From Paenibacillus arenilitoris (GTDB lineage Bacteria > Bacillota > Bacilli > Paenibacillales > Paenibacillaceae): 64,000 nucleotides of DNA. The stretch covers positions 62,001-126,000 of the forward strand of contig NZ_JACXIY010000009.1 of the NCBI RefSeq assembly GCF_014705655.1, given 5' to 3'. This document shows, piece by piece, positions 43,812-52,131 of the stretch. Position numbers and translations under genes: made by a program. Under the pieces are notes generated by a model. That model was given only the letters and a program-made list of their open reading frames with translations, was not told the origin of the DNA and made no database searches. Position 1 is the stretch's first letter. Each line of letters opens with the position of its first letter.

Positions 43812-45791
43812 ATGAAGGCGATGGTGTATGTTGTGAAGCGGAACGGCGGCTGGCAAGCGAGGGCTACGATCGATCATGAGGTGGACCGCCGGTTCTGGAT
43901 GGACGGGAGCTTCGGCGGAGCGGGAATGCTGAACGAGCATCCCGCGGAGTCGGCCTGGCTGTGGCGGGAGGAGCTGCCGCTCGGCATCGCATGCCGGACG
44001 GCGGAACGATGGGAGGAGCGCTGCGGGGGGCATGCTGACGGACCTCGGATGGGGGGCTTGAAGGGGGACGAGCGGGATGCGCTGCGGATGCTGGCCGCTT
44101 GCGTCGACGAGGCGAAGCGGGAGGCGGAGTCCGGCGGGAAGACGGGAGCCGCTGGCTGGCGGCGGATGCTGGCCGGCTGGCGGCGCAGACTGGCCGGTTG
44201 GGCAGGGCGGAGCGAGGCCATAGAGGCGAGTGGTGTGAGCTTGGAGCGGTTGGCGGAGCAGTGGGGGCGCGAAGGAGCGATGAGCGATGCGGAGCTGGGA
44301 AGATTGGCGGCAGGCGCGAAGCTTGCCGCGGACGCGATGCGGGGACGCGCGCTGCTGCGCGGCGAAGCGCACGCCCTGCTGGACGGCGCCGGAGGTCCGG
44401 GCGCCGATGGGAGCTGGAGCGGAACGCTCCAGCTGGCCGCGCTGCTCGGGCGGGTACGCCTGAGCGGAGCGGTCGCCGCCGGCAGCGGCGGACGCAGGTG
44501 CAAGCGCTGCGGGAGCGGGGAGGCGGCCTTGCGCCGCACGGCATGTGCGGCGTGCGGGCGGATTTGTGCCTATTGCATCGCATGCATAGGCATGGGGCGC
44601 AGCCGGGAGTGCGAGCTGCTCGTTACGGGGCTGCACGACGGCATGAAAGGCGGCGCGGCGCAGCTGCCGCCGGTCCGGCAGCGGCTGGACGGCTGGAAGC
44701 TCAGTCCGGCGCAAACGGCCGCCGCGGGCAAGGCGCTTCGTTACGTTGAAGCCCGTCCCCATGCCGCGGCGCACGCTCCGATTCGCAATTTCCTGCTATG
44801 GGCTGTGACAGGTGCGGGGAAGACGGAGATGATCTTCCCGCTTGTCGAATCGGTGCTGCTGCGCGGAGGCCGGGCGCTGATCGCGACGCCGCGGCGCGAC
44901 GTCGTCATCGAGCTGGACCCTCGCATCCGCAAAGCTTTTCCCGACGCGTCGGTCGTTACTCTATATGGCGGCAGCGAGCAGCGCTGGGAGATCGGGGACA
45001 TTACGCTGTCGACGACGCATCAATTGCTTCGGTTCCAAGGCGGCTTCGATCTCGTCATCATCGACGAGCTTGATGCCTTCCCCTACCATGGCGATCCGAT
45101 ACTGCATTACGCGGCGGACAAATGCTGCGCGCCGGGAGCCGCCCGGCTGCTGCTGTCGGCAACGCCGCCGCGCGAGCTGCAGCGCGCCGCGCGGAGCGGG
45201 CGGCTGCCTCACGCCAGAGTGCCGGTACGCTATCATCGGCATCCGCTGCCCGTGCCCAAGCTGCTATCGACGCCTGCGGTCGCCCAGATGCTTCAGAAAC
45301 GTCGATTGCCCGCCAAGCTGCTGGCCGCGATGAGGCATTCGCTGCAGCGGGATGCCCAACTGTTCGTCTTCGTGCAGAAGATCGCGCAGTCGGAGCCGAT
45401 GGCCGCTCTGCTGCAAGCGACGCTTCGGCAGTCCGCCGTCGCGGCGACCTCGTCGCAGGACGAGGAGCGCAGCGACAAAGTGCAGCGGTTCCGGGCGCGC
45501 GACATCCGCGTGCTCGTCACGACGACGATCCTCGAGCGCGGCGTTACCATTCCAAGAAGCGACGTCTACATCCTCGATGCGGACGGGCGTCTGTTCGACG
45601 AGGCCTCTTTGGTGCAGATGGCCGGTCGTGCGGGACGCTCGTCCGACGACCCTTTCGGACGGGTATATTTTTGCGGCCGGGAACGGAACCGTGCGCAAGT
45701 CGCCGCCGTCCGCCATATCCAAACGATGAACCGCATCGCGCGCAAGCAGGGCTACCTTCTGCCCGCGGACCAAGGAGGCTCGGCCCGATGA
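43812..45791 (+). CDS. comFA: Competence DNA helicase/translocase ComFA
   Basis: Cytoplasmic superfamily 2 ATPase that drives DNA uptake during transformation. It has 659 residues from ATG 43812, with GGGAGGAAG upstream; the open frame starts at 43746 but runs through a terminator hairpin. There is a long, poorly conserved N-terminal region (about 1-225), a four-Cys zinc motif (CKRCGSG ... CAACGRICAYCIACI, about 230-260), Walker A AVTGAGKTEM near 330, the DEAD-like box IIDELD near 420, then SATP, and a helicase C domain with motif VI QMAGRAGRSSDDPFGR. The N-terminal region is Arg/Gly/Ala-rich and low in complexity. Its stop overlaps comFC (ATGA). Confidence 0.9.
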   Translation: MKAMVYVVKRNGGWQARATIDHEVDRRFWMDGSFGGAGMLNEHPAESAWLWREELPLGIACRTAERWEERCGGHADGPRMGGLKGDERDALRMLAACVDEAKREAESGGKTGAAGWRRMLAGWRRRLAGWAGRSEAIEASGVSLERLAEQWGREGAMSDAELGRLAAGAKLAADAMRGRALLRGEAHALLDGAGGPGADGSWSGTLQLAALLGRVRLSGAVAAGSGGRRCKRCGSGEAALRRTACAACGRICAYCIACIGMGRSRECELLVTGLHDGMKGGAAQLPPVRQRLDGWKLSPAQTAAAGKALRYVEARPHAAAHAPIRNFLLWAVTGAGKTEMIFPLVESVLLRGGRALIATPRRDVVIELDPRIRKAFPDASVVTLYGGSEQRWEIGDITLSTTHQLLRFQGGFDLVIIDELDAFPYHGDPILHYAADKCCAPGAARLLLSATPPRELQRAARSGRLPHARVPVRYHRHPLPVPKLLSTPAVAQMLQKRRLPAKLLAAMRHSLQRDAQLFVFVQKIAQSEPMAALLQATLRQSAVAATSSQDEERSDKVQRFRARDIRVLVTTTILERGVTIPRSDVYILDADGRLFDEASLVQMAGRAGRSSDDPFGRVYFCGRERNRAQVAAVRHIQTMNRIARKQGYLLPADQGGSAR

Positions 45792-46690
45792 AGCACATGT
45801 CCTCGCCCTCGCCAACCGCCTGGCTCCGGCGGCTTCGCACCGCCTTCGCCGCATCCGCGCAGCTGCTCGCCCCGCGCGCGGAGGCTTGCCTCATCTGCGG
45901 CAAGCCCCAAGCCGGGCCCCGCAGCGCGGCCAGCCCCAACGACCCGAAGCTGCCTGCCGGGCTTCGGGATCAAGCTTGCGGAGCGTGCCTCTCCGCAATT
46001 CCATGGATCTCCCGCATTCAGTGTCCCAAATGCGGGAGAGCGGTCCGCTGCGAGGATTGCGCCCGCAGCCCGCATCGCGCCTTCGTCTGCAACCGCAGCG
46101 CGGTACGATACGACCCGACGATGCGCGCGCTGCTCGCGCAGTACAAATACCGGGGCAACGAGCAGCTCGCGCCGCTGCTCGGCGATATGCTGCTCCCTCC
46201 CTTCGAAGCGTTGACGGCGTCGCTGCACGAGTCCGCCCCGGCCGCAAGGCGAGGCAAGCGGCAGAAGCTGCGGATCGCCGACCGCTGGGATGCGGTCACG
46301 TATGTTCCCGTCAGCCGGGAGCGGGCGCTCGATCGCGGCTTTAATCAAGCGGAGCAGCTGGCCGCGCATCTCGCGCGGCGGTACGGCATCCCGCTCATGC
46401 ACCTGCTCGTTCGCGCGCGCCATACGGAGAAGCAAAGCTTCAAAACGCGCGCCGAGCGAATCAAGGACACGAGGCAGCTTTTTGCCGTCGATCGCGCCGA
46501 GGTGGCCCGGTTGCACAGCCTTCGACAAGACGCATCGAAGACGTCCGACCTTAGCCGCGAAGCTTGTCGCATACTCCTCGTCGACGACATCTACACGACC
46601 GGAAGCACGGCGGAAGCCTGCTCGCTGACGCTGGGCCGCCATATCGATTTTTCCCATGAAATCTACGTGCTCACTTGGGCGCGGTCCTAA
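45788..46690 (+). CDS. comFC: ComFC-type phosphoribosyltransferase family competence protein
   Basis: Protein of 300 residues thought to work with ComFA in DNA uptake. The N-terminal part has paired Cys zinc motifs (CLICG ... CGAC ... CPKCGRAVRCEDC, about 34-95), and the C-terminal phosphoribosyltransferase fold has the PRPP motif ILLVDDIYTTGST (about 258-270) plus RGFNQAEQLA. The start is the ATG overlapping the comFA stop, a coupling junction. The frame is open to 45122 inside comFA, but that part is a shadow of comFA. No comFB lies between comFA and comFC, unlike in B. subtilis. Confidence 0.92.
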   Translation: MKHMSSPSPTAWLRRLRTAFAASAQLLAPRAEACLICGKPQAGPRSAASPNDPKLPAGLRDQACGACLSAIPWISRIQCPKCGRAVRCEDCARSPHRAFVCNRSAVRYDPTMRALLAQYKYRGNEQLAPLLGDMLLPPFEALTASLHESAPAARRGKRQKLRIADRWDAVTYVPVSRERALDRGFNQAEQLAAHLARRYGIPLMHLLVRARHTEKQSFKTRAERIKDTRQLFAVDRAEVARLHSLRQDASKTSDLSREACRILLVDDIYTTGSTAEACSLTLGRHIDFSHEIYVLTWARS

Positions 46691-46806
46691 TTGGGGGCGG
46701 CGCAAAGCCTCGCCTCGAATAGATTACTAGTGAAAATTTCAAAGTTTTCGATTAAAATGTAAATTACAGTGAAATGTTTCGACAAAAAAGGAGGGCTCAG
46801 AGCGCG

Positions 46807-47223
46807 ATGAACGTAGATAATTGTCCTCGCTGCGGTAAGCTTTTTGCCAAAAATTTCAGAGACGTATGCCCGTCCTGCCTACGGGAAATCGATAAAGAGT
46901 ACGAGCTTTGCGCGAACTATTTGCGCGAGAATAGAGGTTCGATCATTACCGAGGTTTCGGACGCGACCGGGGTGTCGATCAAGCAAATCACGAAGTTCAT
47001 CCGCGAGGGCCGGATCTCCTTGATGAACGCGCCGAACTTGTCCTATCCGTGCGAATCGTGCGGCACGCTGATCCGTGAGAGCCATTTGTGCGACAATTGC
47101 CGTGCGAGGCTGCAGAAGGACAGGAAGAACATGATCGAGGATTTGGCGAGGCGCGAAGAGCAGAAGAACAACCGCTCGCAGAACACCGCGTACCAAGGGC
47201 TGGACCGCTATAAGGACAAATAA
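46807..47223 (+). CDS. yvyF: YvyF-type flagellar operon protein (TIGR03826-like)
   Basis: Small zinc-finger-like protein of 138 residues. There are two CxxC pairs at the N-terminus (CPRCGKLFAKNFRDVCPSC), a helix-turn-helix-like middle (ITEVSDATGVSIKQITKFI) and a second pair near 90-105 (CESCGTLIRESHLCDNC). It always sits before flgM in Bacilli. ATG 46807 has AAGGAGGG ten bases upstream. The exact role is not known to me; regulation of late flagellar genes has been proposed. A hairpin after the gene partly separates it from flgM. Confidence 0.9.
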   Translation: MNVDNCPRCGKLFAKNFRDVCPSCLREIDKEYELCANYLRENRGSIITEVSDATGVSIKQITKFIREGRISLMNAPNLSYPCESCGTLIRESHLCDNCRARLQKDRKNMIEDLARREEQKNNRSQNTAYQGLDRYKDK

Positions 47224-47251
47224 TGAAATTATGCTAATCATTCCATCCCTA

Positions 47252-47279
47252 TAACATTTCAAAAGTCGAGAGCCGATAA
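47252..47279 (+). promoter_or_regulatory. Sigma-D promoter of flgM, embedded in a terminator stem
   Basis: TAAC (47252-47255), 16 bases, then GCCGATAA (47272-47279): three of four and seven of eight matches to the sigma-D consensus TAAA / GCCGATAT. flgM has its own sigma-D promoter in B. subtilis. The -10 forms part of the left arm of the hairpin at 47268-47300. Confidence 0.65.
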
Positions 47280-47305
47280 TACATCTAAAGGTATTCGGCT
47301 CTTTT
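47268..47305 (+). terminator. Terminator/attenuator between yvyF and flgM
   Basis: GAGAGCCGA-TAATAC pairs with GTATTCGGCTC around ATCTAAAG, with a one-base bulge region, then TTTTAC. The T-run is short, so read-through from yvyF is likely partial. Confidence 0.7.
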
Positions 47306-47336
47306 ACATATTGCCAACAAATCGAGGTGAATGATA

Positions 47337-47603
47337 TTGAAAATAAACGAAACGAATCGGATCGGCGCCATCAACCCGTACCATAAGCAGAACGAAGCGC
47401 GCGCGAGCGAAGCGGGCAAGGCGCGCAGGAAGGACGAGGTCCAAATTTCGGCGGCCGCCAAAGAGATGCTGACGACGAGCAAGGCGAACAGCGCGGAACG
47501 GCAGGAGAAGATCAATCAGCTGAAGCAGTCGGTCGCATCGGGCACCTATCACGTGGAAGCCGGCAAGATCGCCGAGAAGCTGCTTCCTTATTTGAAGGAG
47601 TAG
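47337..47603 (+). CDS. flgM: Anti-sigma-D factor FlgM
   Basis: Binds sigma-D and blocks late flagellar transcription until the hook is complete. It has 88 residues. The N-terminus MKINETNRIGAINPYHKQ closely follows the B. subtilis form, and the sigma-binding C-terminal half has VQISAAAKEML, then IDQLK-like INQLKQSVASGTYHVEAGKIAEKLL. TTG 47337 is chosen: GAGGTGA lies seven bases before it, whereas ATG 47331 abuts that site. flgN follows after four bases. Transcribed from the sigma-D-like promoter in front and perhaps by read-through. Confidence 0.94.
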   Translation: MKINETNRIGAINPYHKQNEARASEAGKARRKDEVQISAAAKEMLTTSKANSAERQEKINQLKQSVASGTYHVEAGKIAEKLLPYLKE

Positions 47604-47607
47604 CGTG

Positions 47608-48114
47608 ATGAACGAGTACATTCAGCAGATTCTTACTATACTACAAGAGTTACTGGACGAGCATCGACAGTTGATCGAGTATGGCAAGGCCAAGACGGAA
47701 GCGATTACTCAGAACAGCCTGGAGTCTATCTCCTTCATTTCCGGCAAAGAAAAGAAGATCCTTGAGCGGATAATGGAGCATGAGCAACGCCGGGTATTTC
47801 TTGTCGGTAAGTATATGCTTTCCCAGAAGGTGACCGGGCAGCAGCGCTCCTTTAAGATGGAGAAGCTCATTCAAGCTGTATTCCATGCGGAAGAGAAGAG
47901 ACAGCTGCAGATCAAATGGAAGGAACTTGCGGCCGTTATGAACGAGCTTCAAGATATTAATGAGTTTAATCAGCAATTAGTCAAAATGACCTTGGAATAT
48001 TTGCATTTCTCACAGGATCTGCTGTTGGGACCCGAGGAAGACGAAGTAACTTACCATAGAGCAGTACAAGGGATGACAAAGCAACGTAACGGTCGATTTA
48101 ACATGAAAACTTAA
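47608..48114 (+). CDS. flgN: Flagellar export chaperone FlgN
   Basis: Cytosolic helical chaperone for the hook-associated proteins FlgK and FlgL, whose genes follow. It has 168 residues, almost all alpha-helix with heptads, and the FlgN-family pattern EHRQLIEYGKAKTEAITQN near the N-terminus. ATG 47608 has AAGGAG six bases upstream; GTG 47605 is an alternative. The call rests on helical character and the conserved position between flgM and flgK. Confidence 0.88.
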   Translation: MNEYIQQILTILQELLDEHRQLIEYGKAKTEAITQNSLESISFISGKEKKILERIMEHEQRRVFLVGKYMLSQKVTGQQRSFKMEKLIQAVFHAEEKRQLQIKWKELAAVMNELQDINEFNQQLVKMTLEYLHFSQDLLLGPEEDEVTYHRAVQGMTKQRNGRFNMKT

Positions 48115-48132
48115 GAAGAGAGGGCAATAAAC

Positions 48133-49692
48133 ATGGCATCCACATTTCATGGCTTAGAAACGGCAAGGCGGAGTTTGTTTACTACCCAATCGGCTCTAAA
48201 TACGACCGGACATAACATTGCAAACGCCAATACGGCGGGATATTCGCGTCAAGTGGTGAACATGACAGCAACAAGGCCGATCGACGCGGTCGGCTTTTCA
48301 AAATCGGATGCAGCCGGACAACTGGGTACTGGTGTTGAGGCGAGCTCGATAACCCGTATCCGCGAAAAGTTTCTAGACAATCAATTCCGTAATGAATATA
48401 AGTCGCTCGGGAATTTCAATATACAATTGGATACGCTCACCAAGCTTGAGGGAATCGTTAACGAGCCCAGTGATACGGGGCTTCGCACAGTGATCTCGAA
48501 TTTCTGGAACTCTTGGTCGGACTTAAGCAAGAATCCGGAAAATGCCGATGGCCGGAAAGTCGTTATGGAACAGACTTTGGCTATGGTTGACGCATTTAAT
48601 TATACGGCGAAGCAATTAAATGATTTGAAAGCGGATTTGACGGAAAATGTCGAAATCAATCTGGAAACGGTTAATTCCATCACAGCTAGCATTGCACAAT
48701 TAAATGGTGAAATCCTCAGGATTGAAGGTCTTGGAGACAATGCGAATGATTTACGGGATCAGCGCGATTTATTAACAGACCAGCTTTCAGGGCTCATAAA
48801 TATTAATGTAGAAGACCAAACTACCGGTTATCGAATTACAATGGGCGGAACAGAGCTAGTTCAGGGGAATACTTCTAATGCGGTTGATGTTGAGACAATT
48901 ACTTCAGCTTTTGCATCCGGTGATCTGAACAGCGGAGCGATTTATGGCACGATTCACGCAAGAGATCATTTTGTACAGGGCTATATTAGCGAATTGGACA
49001 ATATGGTTCAAACGATGGCGAACGGCGAGTTTGAGATCACGCTTCCCAAAGGTTCCGTTCTGCCTGACGGTACAGTGCTGAATAACGTTACGTACACGGG
49101 TGATAATCGTATATTAGCAGAGGATACTAAGGTTACGGTAAAAGGGTTAAACGGCCTGCATCAGCTTGGCTACTCGTTAGCGGGAGACGAGCCTGGTATA
49201 GCGTTTTTCACGGATAGCTCAGGTGGAACAGCTGACCTGACCGCAGCCAACATTACGTTGAATCCAGCTATTGTTGCGAATTCGAACCTGATCGCCTCCT
49301 CCATGCGAGTAACAATAAATGCGGATGGCACGGAATCGGTTGTTACGGGAAACAACTCCTTAGCGGTATTGTTCTCGCAAATACGGGATACTCGCTTCGA
49401 TTTTGATGCCGGGACGGGTGAAAATAAGAATACGATTGATGCCTATTTCCGCTCTGTCGTAGGCCAACTGGGCGTGCAGGCAGCTGAAGCAAACAGGATG
49501 CAGGCTAATCAGCAAATAATCGTTGAACAGGTGGATTCCCGCAGGCAATCGGTCAGCGGCGTATCGCTGGATGAGGAAATGTCGAATATGATCAAATTCC
49601 AGCATGCGTATAACGCGGCTGCTCGGAACATGACCATGATTGATGAGATATTAGATAAAGTGATTAACGGAATGGGCCGCGTCGGCCTTTAA
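48133..49692 (+). CDS. flgK: Flagellar hook-associated protein 1 (FlgK)
   Basis: Junction protein between hook and filament, 519 residues. The N-terminal motif TFHGLETARRSLFTTQSALN and NIANANTAGYSRQVV (residues 3-41) and the C-terminal GVSLDEEMSNMIKFQHAYNAAARNMT are the conserved ends. Codon use is more AT-rich than in the 5' half of the window. GAGAGGG precedes the ATG. Confidence 0.95.
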   Translation: MASTFHGLETARRSLFTTQSALNTTGHNIANANTAGYSRQVVNMTATRPIDAVGFSKSDAAGQLGTGVEASSITRIREKFLDNQFRNEYKSLGNFNIQLDTLTKLEGIVNEPSDTGLRTVISNFWNSWSDLSKNPENADGRKVVMEQTLAMVDAFNYTAKQLNDLKADLTENVEINLETVNSITASIAQLNGEILRIEGLGDNANDLRDQRDLLTDQLSGLININVEDQTTGYRITMGGTELVQGNTSNAVDVETITSAFASGDLNSGAIYGTIHARDHFVQGYISELDNMVQTMANGEFEITLPKGSVLPDGTVLNNVTYTGDNRILAEDTKVTVKGLNGLHQLGYSLAGDEPGIAFFTDSSGGTADLTAANITLNPAIVANSNLIASSMRVTINADGTESVVTGNNSLAVLFSQIRDTRFDFDAGTGENKNTIDAYFRSVVGQLGVQAAEANRMQANQQIIVEQVDSRRQSVSGVSLDEEMSNMIKFQHAYNAAARNMTMIDEILDKVINGMGRVGL

Positions 49693-49718
49693 TCCTAAAG
49701 TCTCGGAGGTGACAGTCC

Positions 49719-50678
49719 GTGTCCTTACGCGTTACACAAACGATGATGAACACTCAACTGCTGCGTAATATCTCCAGTAATTTGGGGCGTATGAATAATT
49801 TGCAGAACCAGCTTTCGACAGGGATGAAGATCAATAAGCCTTCCGATGATCCGGTTGGTATAACATTTTCGCTGCGTTACCGCAGTGAGCTCGACTCGAA
49901 TGATCAATATATCTCCAACGTAGATTCGGCGATTTCCTTGTTGGAGTATACAGATACAACAGTTGGGCAAGCGGGAGATATTTTGCAACGGGCAAGAGAA
50001 TTACTTGTGCAAGGAGCAAACGGTACATTTGAACAAACAAGCTTGGACTCGATGAAGACGGAAATTTCCCAGCTCTATAATCAGATGATTGAGATCGGCA
50101 ATAGTCAGTTCAACGGAAAACAAGTATTTAACGGAGAGAATACGGGGGAAAAGCCGTATCCTACCCTCACGCTTGAAGATGCAGCAGATCCGCTTGCAAC
50201 TCCGCCGGTATATAAGGCTTATTATGTTTCTTCCGATACGGGTGCGATTAAATATGAGCTCTCAGCAGGAATGAGCATGGCGGTTAATATAACAGGTAAT
50301 GAAGTATTCGGTGAACCTGTCGCAAGCGATAACGATACGTCAAGCGATAATGTGTTTCAATTGCTGCGACGTGCGCATGATATGCTTGGGGCTGGCGATC
50401 AGGAAGGAATATCTGACCTGCTTGGACAAATCGATAGCCGTATGGATAAAATGCTAACGAAACGAGCGGAGGTAGGCGCACGGTTAAATCGGATGGAGCT
50501 CATTCAAAATCGGTTGAGCGACATCGATATTAACCTTCAAACGATGTCTTCGAAGACGGAGGACGCCGACATGGCGGAAGTCATTACGAATTTAAAGATG
50601 GAAGAGAACGTCTATCAAGCATCGTTATCGGTTGGAGCGCAGCTCATTCGTCCAAGTCTGGTTGACTTCTTGAGATAG
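49719..50678 (+). CDS. flgL: Flagellar hook-associated protein 3 (FlgL)
   Basis: Second hook-filament junction protein, 319 residues. The flagellin-like N-terminus is MLRVTQ-type SLRVTQTMMNTQLLRNISSN with LSTGMKINKPSDDPVG, and the C-terminus has DADMAEVITNLKMEENVYQASLS. The start is GTG 49719 with CGGAGGTGA six bases upstream. It lies 26 bases after flgK in the same operon. Confidence 0.95.
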   Translation: MSLRVTQTMMNTQLLRNISSNLGRMNNLQNQLSTGMKINKPSDDPVGITFSLRYRSELDSNDQYISNVDSAISLLEYTDTTVGQAGDILQRARELLVQGANGTFEQTSLDSMKTEISQLYNQMIEIGNSQFNGKQVFNGENTGEKPYPTLTLEDAADPLATPPVYKAYYVSSDTGAIKYELSAGMSMAVNITGNEVFGEPVASDNDTSSDNVFQLLRRAHDMLGAGDQEGISDLLGQIDSRMDKMLTKRAEVGARLNRMELIQNRLSDIDINLQTMSSKTEDADMAEVITNLKMEENVYQASLSVGAQLIRPSLVDFLR

Positions 50679-50689
50679 GGGCGAGCAGC

Positions 50690-51256
50690 ATGCAAATCCC
50701 GCAAATCCAAATTCGTATGCAGCATGCGAAGCTCTCGATCGATGCTGATCTTGGGAAACAGCATTTGGAACAACCTCAAGCTGCTATAGACATGAAGCAG
50801 ATTCGTCCGGAGCAGCATTTTACGACTAAGCAAGGTCATCTTGAGATTAATCAGGATCGCGCGTGGGATGCTTTGGCACTCGGAGGAAATTTAGAAACGA
50901 TGAGTAAGATCTATTCCATGGCTTCGGATATGGCACTTCAGGGACTTGCTCGTATTGTTGAACAAGGCAATCGAATGGCAGATATCCATCTTGGGGGCAA
51001 TCCAATTGCGGATTCAGCCCTGGAATGGCAGCGAACATTTCCTGAGTTTGATTTTCGGGGTTACGCTTCTTCCGGCAACGTGGACCTGTCTTACACACCG
51101 GCTGAGGTTGCAATCGATACGACACCGGGAAGAGTTGAGCTTAACGTTCAGGTGAATCAACCTGTTCATCAGTATGAACGCGGGAAACTGGACATCTATA
51201 TGAGCCAATATCCAAAGGTGGAAATCATTCCGCCTCAAATTGATCAGTTTATTTAA
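50690..51256 (+). CDS. yviE: YviE-like DUF6470 protein
   Basis: Protein of 188 residues always found between flgL and fliW in Bacilli; its function is unknown. It starts MQIPQIQIRMQHAKLSID, has an amphipathic middle with MASDMALQGLARIVEQGNRMA, and ends VEIIPPQIDQF, the typical DUF6470 tail. There is no signal or membrane helix. A hairpin terminator follows, so fliW-csrA may be partly independent. Confidence 0.88.
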   Translation: MQIPQIQIRMQHAKLSIDADLGKQHLEQPQAAIDMKQIRPEQHFTTKQGHLEINQDRAWDALALGGNLETMSKIYSMASDMALQGLARIVEQGNRMADIHLGGNPIADSALEWQRTFPEFDFRGYASSGNVDLSYTPAEVAIDTTPGRVELNVQVNQPVHQYERGKLDIYMSQYPKVEIIPPQIDQFI

Positions 51257-51267
51257 AACATTTCTTT

Positions 51268-51323
51268 GAAACTATAGCCCAGCAGCGCAACTAAATCAGG
51301 TTGCAGGGTCTATAGTTTTATTT
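51268..51323 (+). terminator. Hairpin terminator between yviE and fliW
   Basis: AAACTATAG-CCC pairs with GGG-CTATAGTTT with an inner GCGCAAC / GTTGC helix, then TTTATTT. It ends about 36 bases before the fliW start and probably reduces read-through. Confidence 0.75.
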
Positions 51324-51359
51324 GTGAAGAACGGCAATCATATGAAGGAGGGTTTTATT

Positions 51360-51752
51360 GTGAGCATGGATTCATCCGTTTTTTATTTTGAACAAGGTAT
51401 CCCGGGCTTCGAGCATCTTCACCAATTTGCATTTGCAGACTTAGAAGTAAGTCCTCCGATGAAGCTCATGCAGTCCGTTGAAGATATGGAGATATCTTTA
51501 ATTGTAGTAAGTCCTTTCTTTATTTATCCGGAATATGAATGGATATTGTCTGAAGCGGCCAAAGAAGAGCTGCAAATTCAATCTGAGCAAGAGGTTGAGA
51601 TTTGGACGGTTCTGACCGTACCTGTCGATCCTGCGGCTGCGACAATCAACTTGATGGCTCCAATCGTATTAAATGCGAACAAGAAAACAGGAAAACAGGT
51701 CATCCTGCATGACAGCACTTACAGCTCCAAATCACCGATTAATCGAATCTAA
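51360..51752 (+). CDS. fliW: Flagellar assembly factor FliW
   Basis: Protein of 130 residues that binds CsrA when not occupied by flagellin and so relieves repression of hag translation. Family features are [16 protein letters not shown] near the N-terminus, then [19 protein letters not shown] and a C-terminal [20 protein letters not shown]. The start is GTG 51360, with AAGGAGGG eight bases upstream; the frame extends to 51324 without a site. csrA follows after 11 bases and hag lies next, forming the known FliW-CsrA-Hag switch. Confidence 0.94.
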   Translation: MSMDSSVFYFEQGIPGFEHLHQFAFADLEVSPPMKLMQSVEDMEISLIVVSPFFIYPEYEWILSEAAKEELQIQSEQEVEIWTVLTVPVDPAAATINLMAPIVLNANKKTGKQVILHDSTYSSKSPINRI

Positions 51753-51763
51753 GGAGGCAGGCC

Positions 51764-51988
51764 ATGCTAGTCTTATCCCGGAGAAGCAATGAGTCCATTA
51801 TTCTCGGACATCATATAGAGATTGTCGTACTTGGAGTAGAAGGCGATAACGTGAAGCTGGGTATTCGAGCGCCGAAGGAAGTCGATATTTACCGTAAGGA
51901 AATATACGATACAATCCAGGCAGAGAACCTCGCGGCCAGTAAAAAAACGATATCCTTAGACGATGTTTCGAAGCTGTTTAAAAAATAA
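51764..51988 (+). CDS. csrA: Carbon storage regulator CsrA (translation repressor)
   Basis: Small dimeric RNA-binding protein that blocks translation of hag by binding GGA motifs in its leader. It has 74 residues, starts [15 protein letters not shown] and has the RNA-contact region [16 protein letters not shown] 51764 has AAGGAGG seven bases upstream. Candidate targets lie in the hag leader 100 bases downstream of its stop. Confidence 0.96.
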   Translation: MLVLSRRSNESIILGHHIEIVVLGVEGDNVKLGIRAPKEVDIYRKEIYDTIQAENLAASKKTISLDDVSKLFKK

Positions 51989-52013
51989 TATTCAGTCATT
52001 GAATCAATTGCTA

Positions 52014-52040
52014 TAAATAATGAAAAAGAACGGCCGATAT
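52014..52040 (+). promoter_or_regulatory. Consensus sigma-D promoter of hag
   Basis: TAAA (52014-52017), exactly 15 bases, then GCCGATAT (52033-52040): a full match to the sigma-D consensus. Confidence 0.93.
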
Positions 52041-52086
52041 ATATAGTAGCACGGAAAATAGGGCGGCCGACCTACATCCGTAAGCT

Positions 52087-52126
52087 TCCGCAAGGATGCG
52101 GATACTCGAACATTTCAGGGAGGAAA
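52087..52126 (+). promoter_or_regulatory. CsrA binding sites in the hag leader
   Basis: TCCGC / GCGGA (52087-52091 / 52098-52102) closes a hairpin whose loop is AAGGAT; with its stem the site reads CGCAAGGATGCG, close to the CsrA consensus ACARGGAUGU. A second GGA overlaps the Shine-Dalgarno CAGGGAGGAA at 52117-52126. This is the same two-site layout known for B. subtilis hag. Confidence 0.75.
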
Positions 52127-52131
52127 TATCA

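Noticed and set aside
45122..45787. Upstream extension of the comFC frame
   Set aside because: It lies wholly inside comFA, and the ATG at 45788 has the natural ATGA junction and the conserved domain start.
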